Source of the DNA: an uncultured Lachnospiraceae bacterium
Lineage (GTDB): Bacteria > Bacillota > Clostridia > Lachnospirales > Lachnospiraceae
Assembly (NCBI GenBank): GCA_900549995.1
Contig: URQQ01000010.1
Span: forward strand, 24,627 to 88,626
DNA length: 64,000 nt
Direction: 5' to 3'
The translations under genes and the position numbers were made by a program. Shown here piece after piece: positions 33,464 to 42,250 of the stretch. The first letter of the stretch is position 1. Every line of letters begins with the position of its first letter. The notes below the pieces were generated by a model. It was given only the letters and a program-made list of their open reading frames with translations. It ran no database searches and was not told the DNA's origin.

Positions 33464-35134
33464 ATGGAAAATCAGACAGCGGCAGGGTTTACTTATAGTG
33501 AAGATAAGCTTTATCCGGCATTAATAAAGAGTACGGATGATTATATTTATGTGTGCAACATGAAGACGGGAGTATTCTGTTATCCGCCGAATATGGTGGA
33601 AGAATTCGGACTTCCGGGGAGAGTGATGGCAGATGCGCTTGATTTCTGGCGTCTAAAGATCCATCCAAATGACTGGGATACATTTCTTGAGGCAAACATG
33701 GAAATTGTCAGCGGGAAATCAGAAAGCCATTCTGTAGAGTACAGGGCAATGAATAAGGATGGAGAGTGGGTCTGGCTTCGGTGCCGCGGGAATCTGGAGC
33801 GTGACAGCGAGGGGAATCCGGAAGTTTTTGCAGGAATTATTACCAATCTTGGGAAGAAGAATAAGGTGGATCCTCTGACCGGGCTGTTTAATAAATATGG
33901 TTTTGAAGCGAAATGTACAGATAATCTGGAGAAATGGGGCAGCCGGGAAACGATATTTATGAAGATAGATATTGATGACTTTCACAGAATCAACCGTCTT
34001 TATAATCTGCAGTTTGGAGATGAAGTGATCCGGATCATTGCCCAGCGGATCCAGTCGCTTCTGCCGGTGAACACAATGCTTTACCGTCTGGACGGGGATG
34101 AATTTGTAATTGTGATAAAAGACGGCGGAGCGCAGGATGCATGTACGCTTTATGAGAAGCTGAAAAGTTCTTTCAGCCGTCAGCAGGTTTTTGATAATAA
34201 GAAGTTCTACTGTACATTATCCTGTGGCTGTGTGGCGATTCCGAAAGATACGGATAATTATGAGGAACTTTGCAAATATCTGGATTGTGCTGTGGAGTAT
34301 GCGAAAAAGCGTGGAAAAAACAGAATGGAATTCTTTACCGACGAGTTGATCAGCCATAGTGAGCGTTCCATTGACCTGACAGAAATTCTCCGCGAAAGTA
34401 TGGAGAATGGATTTGAGGGGTTCCAGATGTATTACCAGCCGATTGTGGACAGAGAGCAGAATCTGGCAGGCGCAGAAGCGCTGGCACGGTTCAGATGCGA
34501 TAAATACGGTGAGATTTCCCCGGTAGAATTTATCCCCCTGCTTGAAAGCAGTGGTCTGATTCTGGAAGCCGGAAAATGGATTTTTGCAGAGGCCGCCTCG
34601 AGATGTAAAAAGTGGCTGCGCATGAAACCGGACTTTCAGATGGGAATTAACCTTTCCTGCCTGCAGCTGGAAGATGAATCGCAGGCCTCTTACATGAAAA
34701 AGGTGGTCAGCGACCTGGGGCTTCATCCGGGGAATCTTGTTTTAGAGGCTACAGAGAGCCATCTGGCAGCAAATATAGGTAAATTTTATGAGACACTCCG
34801 GCAGATACAGGAGATGGGGATTTATACGTCTATGGATGATTTCGGGACAGGATATTCCTCCCTTGGCATTCTGAAGCAGGCTCCGTTTAACATTGTTAAA
34901 ATTGACAGAACGTTCGTAAAAGGAATCAAAGACAGCCAGTTTGACTATACGTTTATAAAGCTGGTAGTGGAACTGTGCCACATCAATGGTATCGGGGTAT
35001 GTATTGAGGGTGTGGAAGAAAGGGAAGAACTTCTGACTCTGCACACGATTGATCTGGATTATATGCAGGGATTTTTATTTGGCAGACCGGTTCCGCCTGA
35101 GGAATTTGAACGGAAATTTTTTAATATGCAATAA
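33464..35134 (+). CDS. PAS-GGDEF-EAL cyclic-di-GMP signalling protein
   Basis: Cytosolic protein with a PAS-like sensor (about residues 20-125, ending with the PAC-like EYRAMNKDGEWVWLRC), a GGDEF domain (about 135-285) and an EAL domain (about 300-550). In the GGDEF site the sequence is LDGDEF, so the first glycine is replaced by aspartate, and cyclase activity is doubtful. The EAL domain retains EALARF, the metal ligands in INLS, ATES and DDFGTGYSS, and the lysine in KIDRTF, so it looks like an active phosphodiesterase that degrades c-di-GMP. It begins 23 bases after the KdpE-like gene, which suggests co-transcription with the K+ operon. Confidence 0.9.
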   Translation: MENQTAAGFTYSEDKLYPALIKSTDDYIYVCNMKTGVFCYPPNMVEEFGLPGRVMADALDFWRLKIHPNDWDTFLEANMEIVSGKSESHSVEYRAMNKDGEWVWLRCRGNLERDSEGNPEVFAGIITNLGKKNKVDPLTGLFNKYGFEAKCTDNLEKWGSRETIFMKIDIDDFHRINRLYNLQFGDEVIRIIAQRIQSLLPVNTMLYRLDGDEFVIVIKDGGAQDACTLYEKLKSSFSRQQVFDNKKFYCTLSCGCVAIPKDTDNYEELCKYLDCAVEYAKKRGKNRMEFFTDELISHSERSIDLTEILRESMENGFEGFQMYYQPIVDREQNLAGAEALARFRCDKYGEISPVEFIPLLESSGLILEAGKWIFAEAASRCKKWLRMKPDFQMGINLSCLQLEDESQASYMKKVVSDLGLHPGNLVLEATESHLAANIGKFYETLRQIQEMGIYTSMDDFGTGYSSLGILKQAPFNIVKIDRTFVKGIKDSQFDYTFIKLVVELCHINGIGVCIEGVEEREELLTLHTIDLDYMQGFLFGRPVPPEEFERKFFNMQ

Positions 35135-35136
35135 GT

Positions 35137-35172
35137 ATAAGAGGCTGCCTGCGAAGACAGCCTCTTATTATT
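35137..35172. terminator. Bidirectional terminator after the GGDEF-EAL gene
   Basis: ATAAGAGGCTG pairs perfectly with CAGCCTCTTAT around a 10-base loop, followed by TATT. It also follows the convergent hydrolase gene. Confidence 0.8.
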
Positions 35173-35995
35173 GAAAGTGATGTTTGGTAAGGAAATGATC
35201 GATGATAAAGTTATATTCGGCGGCATGGGTAAACAGTCCAAGATGACCTGCATGATTTACAACCGTAAGCTGGGCATCCGGAATGGAGTCTGCAACCGAC
35301 TGGGTATATTTCTTCCGCATGAGATCACTGTCACCTGCAATTACAAGCGCCGGGACATGGATTGTTTTTAACTCTTCCGGAGGGATTTCCCAGGAAGGTT
35401 CGGATGCTTCTTGGGACGTTTTCCTGCGTTTCACCGGAAGATGGAATTTCTCCAGGAGACTGTAGATTTTATCTTCCGCCTGATTCAGAGTCCGGATCAG
35501 CGGCTTCAGATTCTCCGAGGGAAGATTCAGGCTGGTAACGATAAATCCCAGTATCCTTTGCGGGAAGTGAAGAGCCAGTTCCAATACAGTATTGCCCCCG
35601 TCACCAAAACCGAGGAACAGTGCTTTAGGTATTTTCAAATAGTCAAGTACCATCAGGGCATCCTGGGCAAGAAGCTCTGGAGTCAGTACATATGGCCCGA
35701 GAGAAGAAGGACCGTGTCCTCTTGTGTCAATCAGGATGCAGCAGCAGTGGTCTTTGAAGTATTCTACCTGCTGTGAGAACACCTGATGTTTCTGGCCGTT
35801 CCCGTGGAGAAGAACAAGAGGGGTGCCATTCCCTGTCATTTCATAGTATACAGATGCACCGTCAGGTGTAATCAGTGTGCCGGAAGAAGGAACCGAAAAA
35901 GAAGGTGCCTGCTGTATGCGCATCCGGTGGGTTTTGTTCCAGCGGCTTGCCTGCCGGTGGTTCCAGTGCCTTTCAGTTCTTTTGGGATTATTCAT
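35168..35995 (-). CDS. Alpha/beta hydrolase-fold protein lacking the nucleophile
   Basis: Alpha/beta-hydrolase fold with the oxyanion segment LLHGNGQ near residue 64 and a C-terminal histidine in NHAGH. The nucleophile elbow, normally G-x-S-x-G, reads GFGDGG at residues 129-134, so the catalytic serine is replaced by G131 (codon GGT; one transition from AGT). The ATG at 35995 has GGAGG about 9 bases upstream. The first 40 residues are basic with no signal peptide. As read, it should not work as a serine hydrolase. It may be a pseudoenzyme, or carry a recent mutation. A consensus promoter lies about 70 bases upstream. Confidence 0.85.
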   Translation of the reverse strand: MNNPKRTERHWNHRQASRWNKTHRMRIQQAPSFSVPSSGTLITPDGASVYYEMTGNGTPLVLLHGNGQKHQVFSQQVEYFKDHCCCILIDTRGHGPSSLGPYVLTPELLAQDALMVLDYLKIPKALFLGFGDGGNTVLELALHFPQRILGFIVTSLNLPSENLKPLIRTLNQAEDKIYSLLEKFHLPVKRRKTSQEASEPSWEIPPEELKTIHVPALVIAGDSDLMRKKYTQSVADSIPDAQLTVVNHAGHLGLFTHAAEYNFIIDHFLTKHHFQ

Positions 35996-36063
35996 GCCTT
36001 TTATCCTCCGTTCATACTGTCTGTTTGGAAACGGTTTTTTCAAACACGCTCAAATCTAAGATT

Positions 36064-36092
36064 ATTATATACCAGACTTCGTTTTAATACAA
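36064..36092 (-). promoter_or_regulatory. Sigma-A promoter of the alpha/beta hydrolase
   Basis: Minus strand TTGTAT (36092-36087), 17-bp spacer, TATAAT (36069-36064). Confidence 0.78.
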
Positions 36093-36161
36093 TCTGGTAA
36101 GGAGTAAATTACAGATGCCGTCAAAATGCATAAAAAATATGTGTTAATTCTATGACAATTA

Positions 36162-36190
36162 TTGACTATTACCATATGCCGTGATAAAAT
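36162..36190 (+). promoter_or_regulatory. Sigma-A promoter of the glycine riboswitch transcript
   Basis: TTGACT (36162-36167), 17-bp spacer, TAAAAT (36185-36190). Confidence 0.78.
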
Positions 36191-36214
36191 TTGCCTAGCA
36201 ATGAATAATATGCA

Positions 36215-36390
36215 GCATCGGTTGATGGATTCGGGAGAGACTGTAAAGCAGCGCCGAAGGTGAAGTTGTAGTAAACTCTCAGGCAAAAGGACCGGATCCG
36301 GACGAAACTCTGGAAAGTGTAAAACACACCCACGAAGCAATTCGCCTTTCGATAAGGAGAAGAATCTTTCAGGTAAGAAGACAGAGACAC
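36215..36390 (+). ncRNA. Tandem glycine riboswitch
   Basis: Aptamer 1 shows GGGAGAGA, the core GCGCCGAAGG, then CTCTCAGGCAAAAGGAC (36234-36292). Aptamer 2 follows after the usual short linker with ACTCTGGAAAG, CACGAAGCAA and TTTCAGGTAAGAAGACAG (36306-36384); its inner arm is longer and less canonical. The pair sits between a promoter and a terminator directly upstream of gcvH, the classical place for a glycine-activated switch. Confidence 0.93.
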
Positions 36391-36427
36391 ATAAAAGCAC
36401 ATAGAGAGGCTGTTTATGTGTCTTTTT
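36386..36427 (+). terminator. Riboswitch expression-platform terminator
   Basis: GACACATAAA pairs with TTTATGTGTC around a 17-base loop, followed by TTTTT. It lies directly after aptamer 2, so glycine binding can decide between termination and read-through into gcvH. Confidence 0.88.
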
Positions 36428-36539
36428 ATGGTACAGCGTTTCCTGACGGTTTCATTGGATCAGTCGTCCGCTGTACCAGATAATCTCAGGTGTACACGTT
36501 TCAGTGCAGAGGACAGAACCGGTAGAAAAGGAGGAAATA

Positions 36540-36917
36540 ATGAGTTATCCAGAAGAATTAAAGTACACAAAATCCCATGAATGGGTGAAGTATCTGGACG
36601 ATACGACAGCACTGGTCGGATTGACAGATTATGCCCAGGAGGCATTAGGTGATCTTGTATTTGCGAATTTACCAGAGGTGGGAGATGAGATGGAAGCCGG
36701 AGAAAGTTTCGCAGATGTAGAGTCTGTGAAAGCAGTATCTGATGTTTACTCACCAGTCACAGGCGTTGTAGCGGAAGTCAATGAAGATCTTCTGGACAGC
36801 CCGGAGCTGATTAATGAGCAGCCATATGAGGCATGGTTTGTCAAAGTAGAGAATATTACAGACACAGAAAGCTTTTTAACAGCCGGGGAGTATGACGAGT
36901 TTGTAAAATCAGAATAG
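36540..36917 (+). CDS. gcvH: Glycine cleavage system H protein
   Basis: Lipoyl-carrying shuttle protein that holds the aminomethyl intermediate in glycine decarboxylation. The lipoylation site is K64 in ADVESVKAVSDV, with the family start YTKSHEWVKYL and LVFANLPEVG. Length 125 is usual. The ATG has AAAGGAGG upstream. It is governed by the glycine riboswitch and followed 25 bases on by a lipoate ligase that would charge it. gcvT and gcvP are not in this window. Confidence 0.96.
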   Translation: MSYPEELKYTKSHEWVKYLDDTTALVGLTDYAQEALGDLVFANLPEVGDEMEAGESFADVESVKAVSDVYSPVTGVVAEVNEDLLDSPELINEQPYEAWFVKVENITDTESFLTAGEYDEFVKSE

Positions 36918-36942
36918 TCAAAGAGAAAGTTGAGGCAGGAGA

Positions 36943-37938
36943 ATGATTTCAAAACTTAGTTATATCATCACAGAGAATACGGTGCCGTATAAAAATCTGG
37001 CATTGGAGCAGTACCTGACGTTTCATGTGGAAGAGGGAGAATGTATATTGTATCTCTGGCAGAACCGTCATACAGTAGTCATCGGGAAAAACCAGAACTG
37101 CTGGAAAGAGTGTAAGGTGAATTATCTGGAGGAAGACGGAGGTTATCTTGTACGCAGAATGTCCGGCGGAGGTGCAGTATTTCACGATCTGGGCAATCTG
37201 AATTTTACGTTTTGTGTCAGAAAAGAAGATTATGATGTCAGCCGTCAGCTGGATGTTATCTGCCAGGCAGTTGAAAATCTGGGGCTGCATGCTGAAAAGA
37301 GTGGCAGAAATGATATCACAATCGATGGTAGGAAATTTTCCGGGAATGCATTTTATGAGTCCAGTGGTTTCTGTTACCATCATGGGACGATATTGCTGGA
37401 TGTAGACAAGGCAAATATGTCAAAATATCTGAATGTATCGAAGGAAAAACTGGCGTCTAAAAGTGTAGATTCTGTTAAGTCGAGGGTTGCGAATCTTTCG
37501 GAATTTTGTCCGGGGATTACAGTTGCGAAAATGGAAGATGAGCTGATCCGTGCTTTTTCCAAAGTATACGGAGCTAAAATGTCGCCGCTTCCAAAAGAAC
37601 GTCTTGATATAGCTGAGATTGAAGCAAACGAAAAAGTATTCTCATCATGGGAATGGAAGTACGGAAGGAAAATTCCGTTTGAATTTGAAATGTCAAAGAG
37701 ATTTGCATGGGGAGATATCGACCTCCAGATCGAAGTTGATGCAGGAAAAATAAAAGAGCTGAACGCATTTTCGGATGCGATGGACCAGGAGTTTGTTGCG
37801 GCGCTTCCGAAGGCACTGGAAGGGTGTGAGTATCAGGAAAAGGTACTGACAGATGCAATAATGGCTCTGGCGCCGGAGGACGGGCAGCGAAAGATGATGG
37901 CAGATGATATCTGTACATTGATCAAAGAAAATTTATAA
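36943..37938 (+). CDS. lplA: Lipoate-protein ligase
   Basis: Activates lipoate with ATP and attaches it to a lysine of acceptor proteins such as GcvH. The N-terminal catalytic domain shows the lipoyl-AMP motif VRRMSGGGAVFHDLGNLNFTF at about residues 69-89 (RR-x2-GGG-x-V-x-HD) and NDITIDGRKFSGNA near 125. A C-terminal accessory domain of about 90 residues follows, giving the 331-residue length of bacterial LplA. It is the second gene behind the glycine riboswitch, so salvage of free lipoate for GcvH is the natural reading. Confidence 0.94.
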   Translation: MISKLSYIITENTVPYKNLALEQYLTFHVEEGECILYLWQNRHTVVIGKNQNCWKECKVNYLEEDGGYLVRRMSGGGAVFHDLGNLNFTFCVRKEDYDVSRQLDVICQAVENLGLHAEKSGRNDITIDGRKFSGNAFYESSGFCYHHGTILLDVDKANMSKYLNVSKEKLASKSVDSVKSRVANLSEFCPGITVAKMEDELIRAFSKVYGAKMSPLPKERLDIAEIEANEKVFSSWEWKYGRKIPFEFEMSKRFAWGDIDLQIEVDAGKIKELNAFSDAMDQEFVAALPKALEGCEYQEKVLTDAIMALAPEDGQRKMMADDICTLIKENL

Positions 37939-37973
37939 AAGAAATCCATAAAAGAAATCCATAAAAGAAATCC
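37935..37973 (+). repeat. Three exact 13-bp tandem repeats over the lplA stop codon
   Basis: ATAAAAGAAATCC repeated three times without interruption. The TAA stop of lplA lies within the first unit, so copy-number change would not alter the protein. Confidence 0.9.
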
Positions 37974-37995
37974 AAAAGAATATTTTCAGAACAGG

Positions 37996-38032
37996 AAAAC
38001 GGTGTGACATTTTATAATGTCGCACCGTTTTT
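37996..38032 (+). terminator. Terminator after lplA
   Basis: AAAACGGTGTGACATT pairs with AATGTCGCACCGTTTT (one G-T pair), followed by T residues. Confidence 0.88.
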
Positions 38033-38058
38033 CCATGAATAGGAAGTAAATTTAATCC

Positions 38059-38087
38059 TTGATAGGAAATTTATAGAGAATTATATG
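38059..38087 (+). promoter_or_regulatory. Putative promoter of the 38-kb two-component/ABC operon
   Basis: TTGATA (38059-38064), 17-bp spacer, TATATG (38082-38087), about 46 bases before the ATG. Confidence 0.5.
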
Positions 38088-38132
38088 GTATACTGATTCT
38101 CAAATAACAAATGTACAGCAGGGGGCATTCAA

Positions 38133-38807
38133 ATGCAGCAGAAAATATTAATTGTGGATGATGAGCCGGGAATCTGCGGACTGTTAAAGGATTATTTTGA
38201 AATGCAGGATTATCTTGTATATACTGCGGAAAATGGAACGCAGGCGATTGAAAAAATAAGAACAGAGCCGGATATTATTCTTCTGGATGTCAATATGCCG
38301 GATATTGACGGATTTGAAGTGTGCAGGCGGATTCGTGAACATGTTTCATGTCCGATTTTATTTTTGACGGCAAAAATTGAGGAGCAGGACAGGATCAATG
38401 GTCTGGTGCTTGGCGGCGATGATTATATATTGAAGCCGTTCAGTGTAGAAGAGCTTGGGGCGAGAGTGATGGCCCACCTCAGAAGAGAGCAGAGAAAGCA
38501 AAAGAGCGGGACTGTGAGGGTTACCGGAGATCTTGCAATTCATTACAGTGAGAGAAGTGTCTTCTGTAATGGGAAGAATATCAATTTTACGAAGACGGAG
38601 TTTGACATTTTGGAGTTTCTTTCCATGCATCCGGGACAGGTATTTGGAAAGGAACAGATCTACGAAAGTATCTGGGGATTTGACGGCAGCGGGGACAGCA
38701 ATATCGTGATGGAACATATCAGAAGAATCCGGATGAAGATTGCGGCATATACAGAACGGACATATATTGAGACTGTGTGGGGAGTGGGATATAAATGGAT
38801 TGGATAG
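38133..38807 (+). CDS. OmpR-family response regulator
   Basis: Transcription factor of a two-component system. The receiver domain has VDDE near residue 9, phosphoacceptor D in IILLDVNMP near 51 and K in ILKPF near 101. The winged helix (about 128-222) ends in ETVWGVGYKW. Length 224 is usual. It overlaps its kinase gene by 13 bases, and an ABC-2 exporter follows about 120 bases after the kinase. The cassette resembles those that sense cell-wall-active antibiotics or peptides, but the signal is not known. Confidence 0.9.
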   Translation: MQQKILIVDDEPGICGLLKDYFEMQDYLVYTAENGTQAIEKIRTEPDIILLDVNMPDIDGFEVCRRIREHVSCPILFLTAKIEEQDRINGLVLGGDDYILKPFSVEELGARVMAHLRREQRKQKSGTVRVTGDLAIHYSERSVFCNGKNINFTKTEFDILEFLSMHPGQVFGKEQIYESIWGFDGSGDSNIVMEHIRRIRMKIAAYTERTYIETVWGVGYKWIG

Positions 38808-40006
38808 ATGAAAAAATCATAGCAGTGAAAGAAAAGATAAAAAATATGTCATTAAAAAGAGCGATGGCGGCATACCTGCTCTTTTTTATTGTTTTTACGT
38901 TTATATTTTCGGCAGTGACGATGAGTGTGTGCCAGAGGTGGATCGGGATTGTGCAGAGAAAGTACGAAAGCGCCGAGTTCCGGTGGGAGCAGAGGGAATT
39001 TCCGGCAGTAACATATAATGTAGATTCTGAGGATTTAAGTGACGGAGACAGAGTTTTTCTGCTCCTTCTGCAGGGAATCTATACGTGGTGTCCCTTCTTG
39101 TATGGGATGGCCAGCATGATTCTTATGTCTGCGCTTTTTTATAAATACAGGCTGCATAAGCCGTTTCAGATATTGGAACAGGGCACGAGGGAGATCAGCA
39201 GGAACAATCTGGATTTTCAGATACAGTATGACAGTGAAGATGAGATGGGAAAGCTCTGCCAGTCATTTGAGACTATGAGACGAGAGCTGATCAGAAATGA
39301 AGAAAAAATGTGGAAAATGCTGGATGATAAACAGCGCCTCAACGCGGCATTTGCCCATGATCTGAGGACACCGCTGACCGTCGTGAAAGGATATGTGGAT
39401 GTGCTGGCACGGTTTATTCCGGAGGGAAAGATCAGCCAGGAAAAACTGCTTCATACGCTGGAAACAGTGTCGGAGCAGATCGACCGTCTTGAGAATTACA
39501 GCAATACAATGAAAAATATACACAGCCTGGAGGATCTGCCGGTGAACAAAGAGGCTCTGGATATTTTAAAGGTACAGAAGAAAGCGTTAAAAGCGGCAGA
39601 GGCACTGAGCCAGAACGGGATGCTGGAAGTAGCGGCCGCACACAAGATTACAGAGCCTGAGAAAGTGTATCTGGATGAAAATATAGTGTTGGAAGTGGTA
39701 GAGAATCTCCTGTCCAACGCAGTGCGCTATGCAGAGAAAAGGGTGGAGATTGTGATGGAGCTTCATGGGGGAATGCTCTATGTCTACGTGTCGGATGACG
39801 GATGCGGATTCTCGGACGAAGCGCTGGAACAGGGGCTGAAACCGTATTACAGAGAAGGTGAGAATGAAGGACATCACTTCGGAATCGGGCTTCATATCTG
39901 CAATCTGCTCTGCCAGAAGCACGGAGGATGTATCAGTCTGTCCAACAGTATCATGGGAGGGGCGAATGTGTCGGCGTCCTTCAATGCTGCCAGGGGAAAT
40001 GATTAA
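38795..40006 (+). CDS. Sensor histidine kinase with HAMP domain
   Basis: Membrane sensor kinase partnered with the preceding regulator. Two membrane spans (about residues 21-48 and 88-112) enclose a short extracellular loop of about 40 residues. A HAMP region (YRLHKPFQILEQGTREISRNNLDFQ) precedes the HisKA domain with phosphorylated histidine in AFAHDLRTPLTVVKGY and the ATPase domain with NLLSNAVRYA, DDGCGF and GIGLHIC. The small extracellular part is in keeping with sensing within or near the membrane. Confidence 0.9.
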   Translation: MDWIDEKIIAVKEKIKNMSLKRAMAAYLLFFIVFTFIFSAVTMSVCQRWIGIVQRKYESAEFRWEQREFPAVTYNVDSEDLSDGDRVFLLLLQGIYTWCPFLYGMASMILMSALFYKYRLHKPFQILEQGTREISRNNLDFQIQYDSEDEMGKLCQSFETMRRELIRNEEKMWKMLDDKQRLNAAFAHDLRTPLTVVKGYVDVLARFIPEGKISQEKLLHTLETVSEQIDRLENYSNTMKNIHSLEDLPVNKEALDILKVQKKALKAAEALSQNGMLEVAAAHKITEPEKVYLDENIVLEVVENLLSNAVRYAEKRVEIVMELHGGMLYVYVSDDGCGFSDEALEQGLKPYYREGENEGHHFGIGLHICNLLCQKHGGCISLSNSIMGGANVSASFNAARGND

Positions 40007-40130
40007 GATTTTCTTTCGGAAATGTAGGGAAAGACTAGAGATTTATGTTTTATTCTTTAGGTATCCCAGGAGAACACAAAGTTTAGGTGTATCTGCGGGA
40101 GGATGAAAGAAGAGAAAGGGATGAAATATT

Positions 40131-41015
40131 ATGGCAGCAGAGATAAGAATTGAGCATCTGGATAAATTTTATGGTAAGAAACAGGTACTTAAGGATGTGA
40201 ATCTGACAATCACGAGCGGGATGTTTGGACTGCTCGGAAGAAATGGGGCGGGTAAGACGACACTGATGAAAGTGCTTGCCACATTGATTAAGAAACAGGG
40301 AGGAGAGGTTCATATCTGCGGCATTCCGGTAGAAGATACTGCCCGGATCAGAAAGATTACAGGATATCTTCCGCAGGAATTTTCCATGTATCCGAATATG
40401 ACAGCAAAAGAGTCACTGGAATACCTTGGGACGCTGTCCGGAATTGGGAAAAAGCAGCTGAATGAAAAGATCGGACCGATTCTTGCACAGGTAAACCTTC
40501 AGGATCATCACAGAACAAAAGTCAAACAGATGTCCGGAGGAATGAAACGGCGTCTTGGGATTGCCCAGGCAATTCTGCACGATCCTGAAATATTGATTGT
40601 GGATGAACCGACAGCAGGGCTTGACCCGGAAGAACGTGTCAGGTTCCGCAATCTGTTATGTGAGATTGCCCAGGAACGGATTGTAATTTTGTCAACGCAT
40701 ATTGTGGGAGACATTGAGGCGACCTGTGAAGAGATTGCGGTCATGGAGTCCGGGAGAATGATCTATCGGGGGACGGTATCGGATCTGGTTTTGAAAGCGG
40801 AGGGAAAAGTGTATCAGGCAGTGATCAGCAGGAAAGAACTGCCGATATTGAAGGAACAGTTCATGGTGACGAGCATGACGTCGCAGGGAAATAACGTGAA
40901 GGTACGTTTTCTGGCAGAGGGCAGGCCGTTTCAGAATGCAGTTCCCTGTGAGGCAGGGGTGGAGGATGCCTATATGTATCTGATGGGAAACGGGGGTGAA
41001 GAGATATGTTCTTAA
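40131..41015 (+). CDS. ABC-2 type exporter ATP-binding protein
   Basis: ATPase of an export system, close to the BcrA/NatA type. Walker A GRNGAGKTT (about residues 37-45), Q-loop YLPQEFSMYPNMTAKE, signature MSGGMKRRLGIAQAIL, Walker B ILIVDEPTAGLDP and switch STHIVGD are intact. The last 80 residues form the C-terminal extension typical of this group. Its gene overlaps the first permease by 10 bases. It is about 120 bases after the kinase gene in the same orientation. Confidence 0.92.
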   Translation: MAAEIRIEHLDKFYGKKQVLKDVNLTITSGMFGLLGRNGAGKTTLMKVLATLIKKQGGEVHICGIPVEDTARIRKITGYLPQEFSMYPNMTAKESLEYLGTLSGIGKKQLNEKIGPILAQVNLQDHHRTKVKQMSGGMKRRLGIAQAILHDPEILIVDEPTAGLDPEERVRFRNLLCEIAQERIVILSTHIVGDIEATCEEIAVMESGRMIYRGTVSDLVLKAEGKVYQAVISRKELPILKEQFMVTSMTSQGNNVKVRFLAEGRPFQNAVPCEAGVEDAYMYLMGNGGEEICS

Positions 41016-42250
41016 GGTTATGGAAAAAAGAATGTATACAGACTGGGAAAAGTATAGTTTTCCTGATCTTTGCCGCCTGTGCGCTGCTCTTCTTTTTCAG
41101 TCAGATGGGGCAGATGGATTATCTGCCAGAACCCACGGAAGGGGAAGAGTCTTATGCAGCATATGGAAGTGCAGTGAGTACGGAACCGGAAGATATTATG
41201 ACAAGCGCACTGAGTGCTCTTACGAATGAGTATGTGTCCGGCAGTTTTTCAACATATCCGGTCGGATTTGTAAAGAATGTAAAATTAAATAAGACGGAGA
41301 TGGCAGAAGTAGAAGCGGTGCTTGAGAAAATGACTGGACTTAGTGTGGAAGAATTAAAAGAAAAAACAGAACAATACTACAGTGAGAGGTCATTGATCAC
41401 CCAGGCGATGGAAGTAAAGCCGGCCGCAGGGACAGATTATGAGGAATTTCTAAAAGAGATGGATCAGATTGACAGGCTTCTTGGCGGGGGATCTGAGTAC
41501 AGCATGAAATCATTGAAGAAAGGTGTCAATGTTCCGATGGATTATAAGGCGGCGCAGAAAAGTTATGAGAACCTGATTCAGAAAGACCGTCTGACTGGAG
41601 GGTATGCAAGGTTGTTCTGTGATTACATGGGAATTGTCCTTGGTCTTATCCCGGTATTTGTCGCGGTCACACGCGGTGTGAGGGACAGAAGGTCTCAGAT
41701 GAGCGAACTGATTTACACAAGAAAGGCATCTTCGGCAGTGGTTGTCCTTTCCAGGTACGCGGCAATGGTGACTATGATGATGGCTGTTGTGCTGGTGATT
41801 TCGTGTTTTCCGCTGGCAGAATGTGTTGCATATGGAAACAGAAATGGAATTGACGTAGACTATTTTGCATTTGTCAGATACAGTTTTATCTGGCTGTTGC
41901 CGGAGATCATGGCGGTGTCAGCGGTTGGAATTTTCCTCACAGAGTTAACAGATTCGGCAGCGGCTGTCTTTGTGCAGGCAGTGTGGTGGTTTGTCAGTGT
42001 ATTTGGCTCTGTCTCGGCTATGGACGGCGGAGATTACGGATGGGGGCTTGTGATGAGACATAATACAGAGATGAATTATGCCGGGTATAAAAGCGCAGCC
42101 GGACAGCTTTTACTAAACAGAGCAGTATATGTATCGGCAGCTTTGGTTCTGGCTGTTCTTACCATATGGGTTTATAGTGAGAAAAGGAAAGGGAGGCTTT
42201 TGATCCGTGAGAAAATACTGGGTAATAGGAAAAGAAAATCTGCGGCATAA
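41006..42250 (+). CDS. ABC-2 type exporter membrane protein, subunit 1
   Basis: Membrane component paired with the preceding ATPase. It has one N-terminal membrane span (about residues 16-32), a large extracytoplasmic region of about 160 residues (rich in charged helices), then about five spans from residue 207 to 400. This split layout is common in ABC-2 permeases of antibiotic and lantibiotic export. No substrate can be named. It overlaps the next membrane gene by 44 bases. Confidence 0.82.
   Translation: MFLRLWKKECIQTGKSIVFLIFAACALLFFFSQMGQMDYLPEPTEGEESYAAYGSAVSTEPEDIMTSALSALTNEYVSGSFSTYPVGFVKNVKLNKTEMAEVEAVLEKMTGLSVEELKEKTEQYYSERSLITQAMEVKPAAGTDYEEFLKEMDQIDRLLGGGSEYSMKSLKKGVNVPMDYKAAQKSYENLIQKDRLTGGYARLFCDYMGIVLGLIPVFVAVTRGVRDRRSQMSELIYTRKASSAVVVLSRYAAMVTMMMAVVLVISCFPLAECVAYGNRNGIDVDYFAFVRYSFIWLLPEIMAVSAVGIFLTELTDSAAAVFVQAVWWFVSVFGSVSAMDGGDYGWGLVMRHNTEMNYAGYKSAAGQLLLNRAVYVSAALVLAVLTIWVYSEKRKGRLLIREKILGNRKRKSAA

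Noticed and set aside
37935..37973. CRISPR-like array
   Set aside because: Only three 13-bp units with no spacers; it is a simple tandem repeat.
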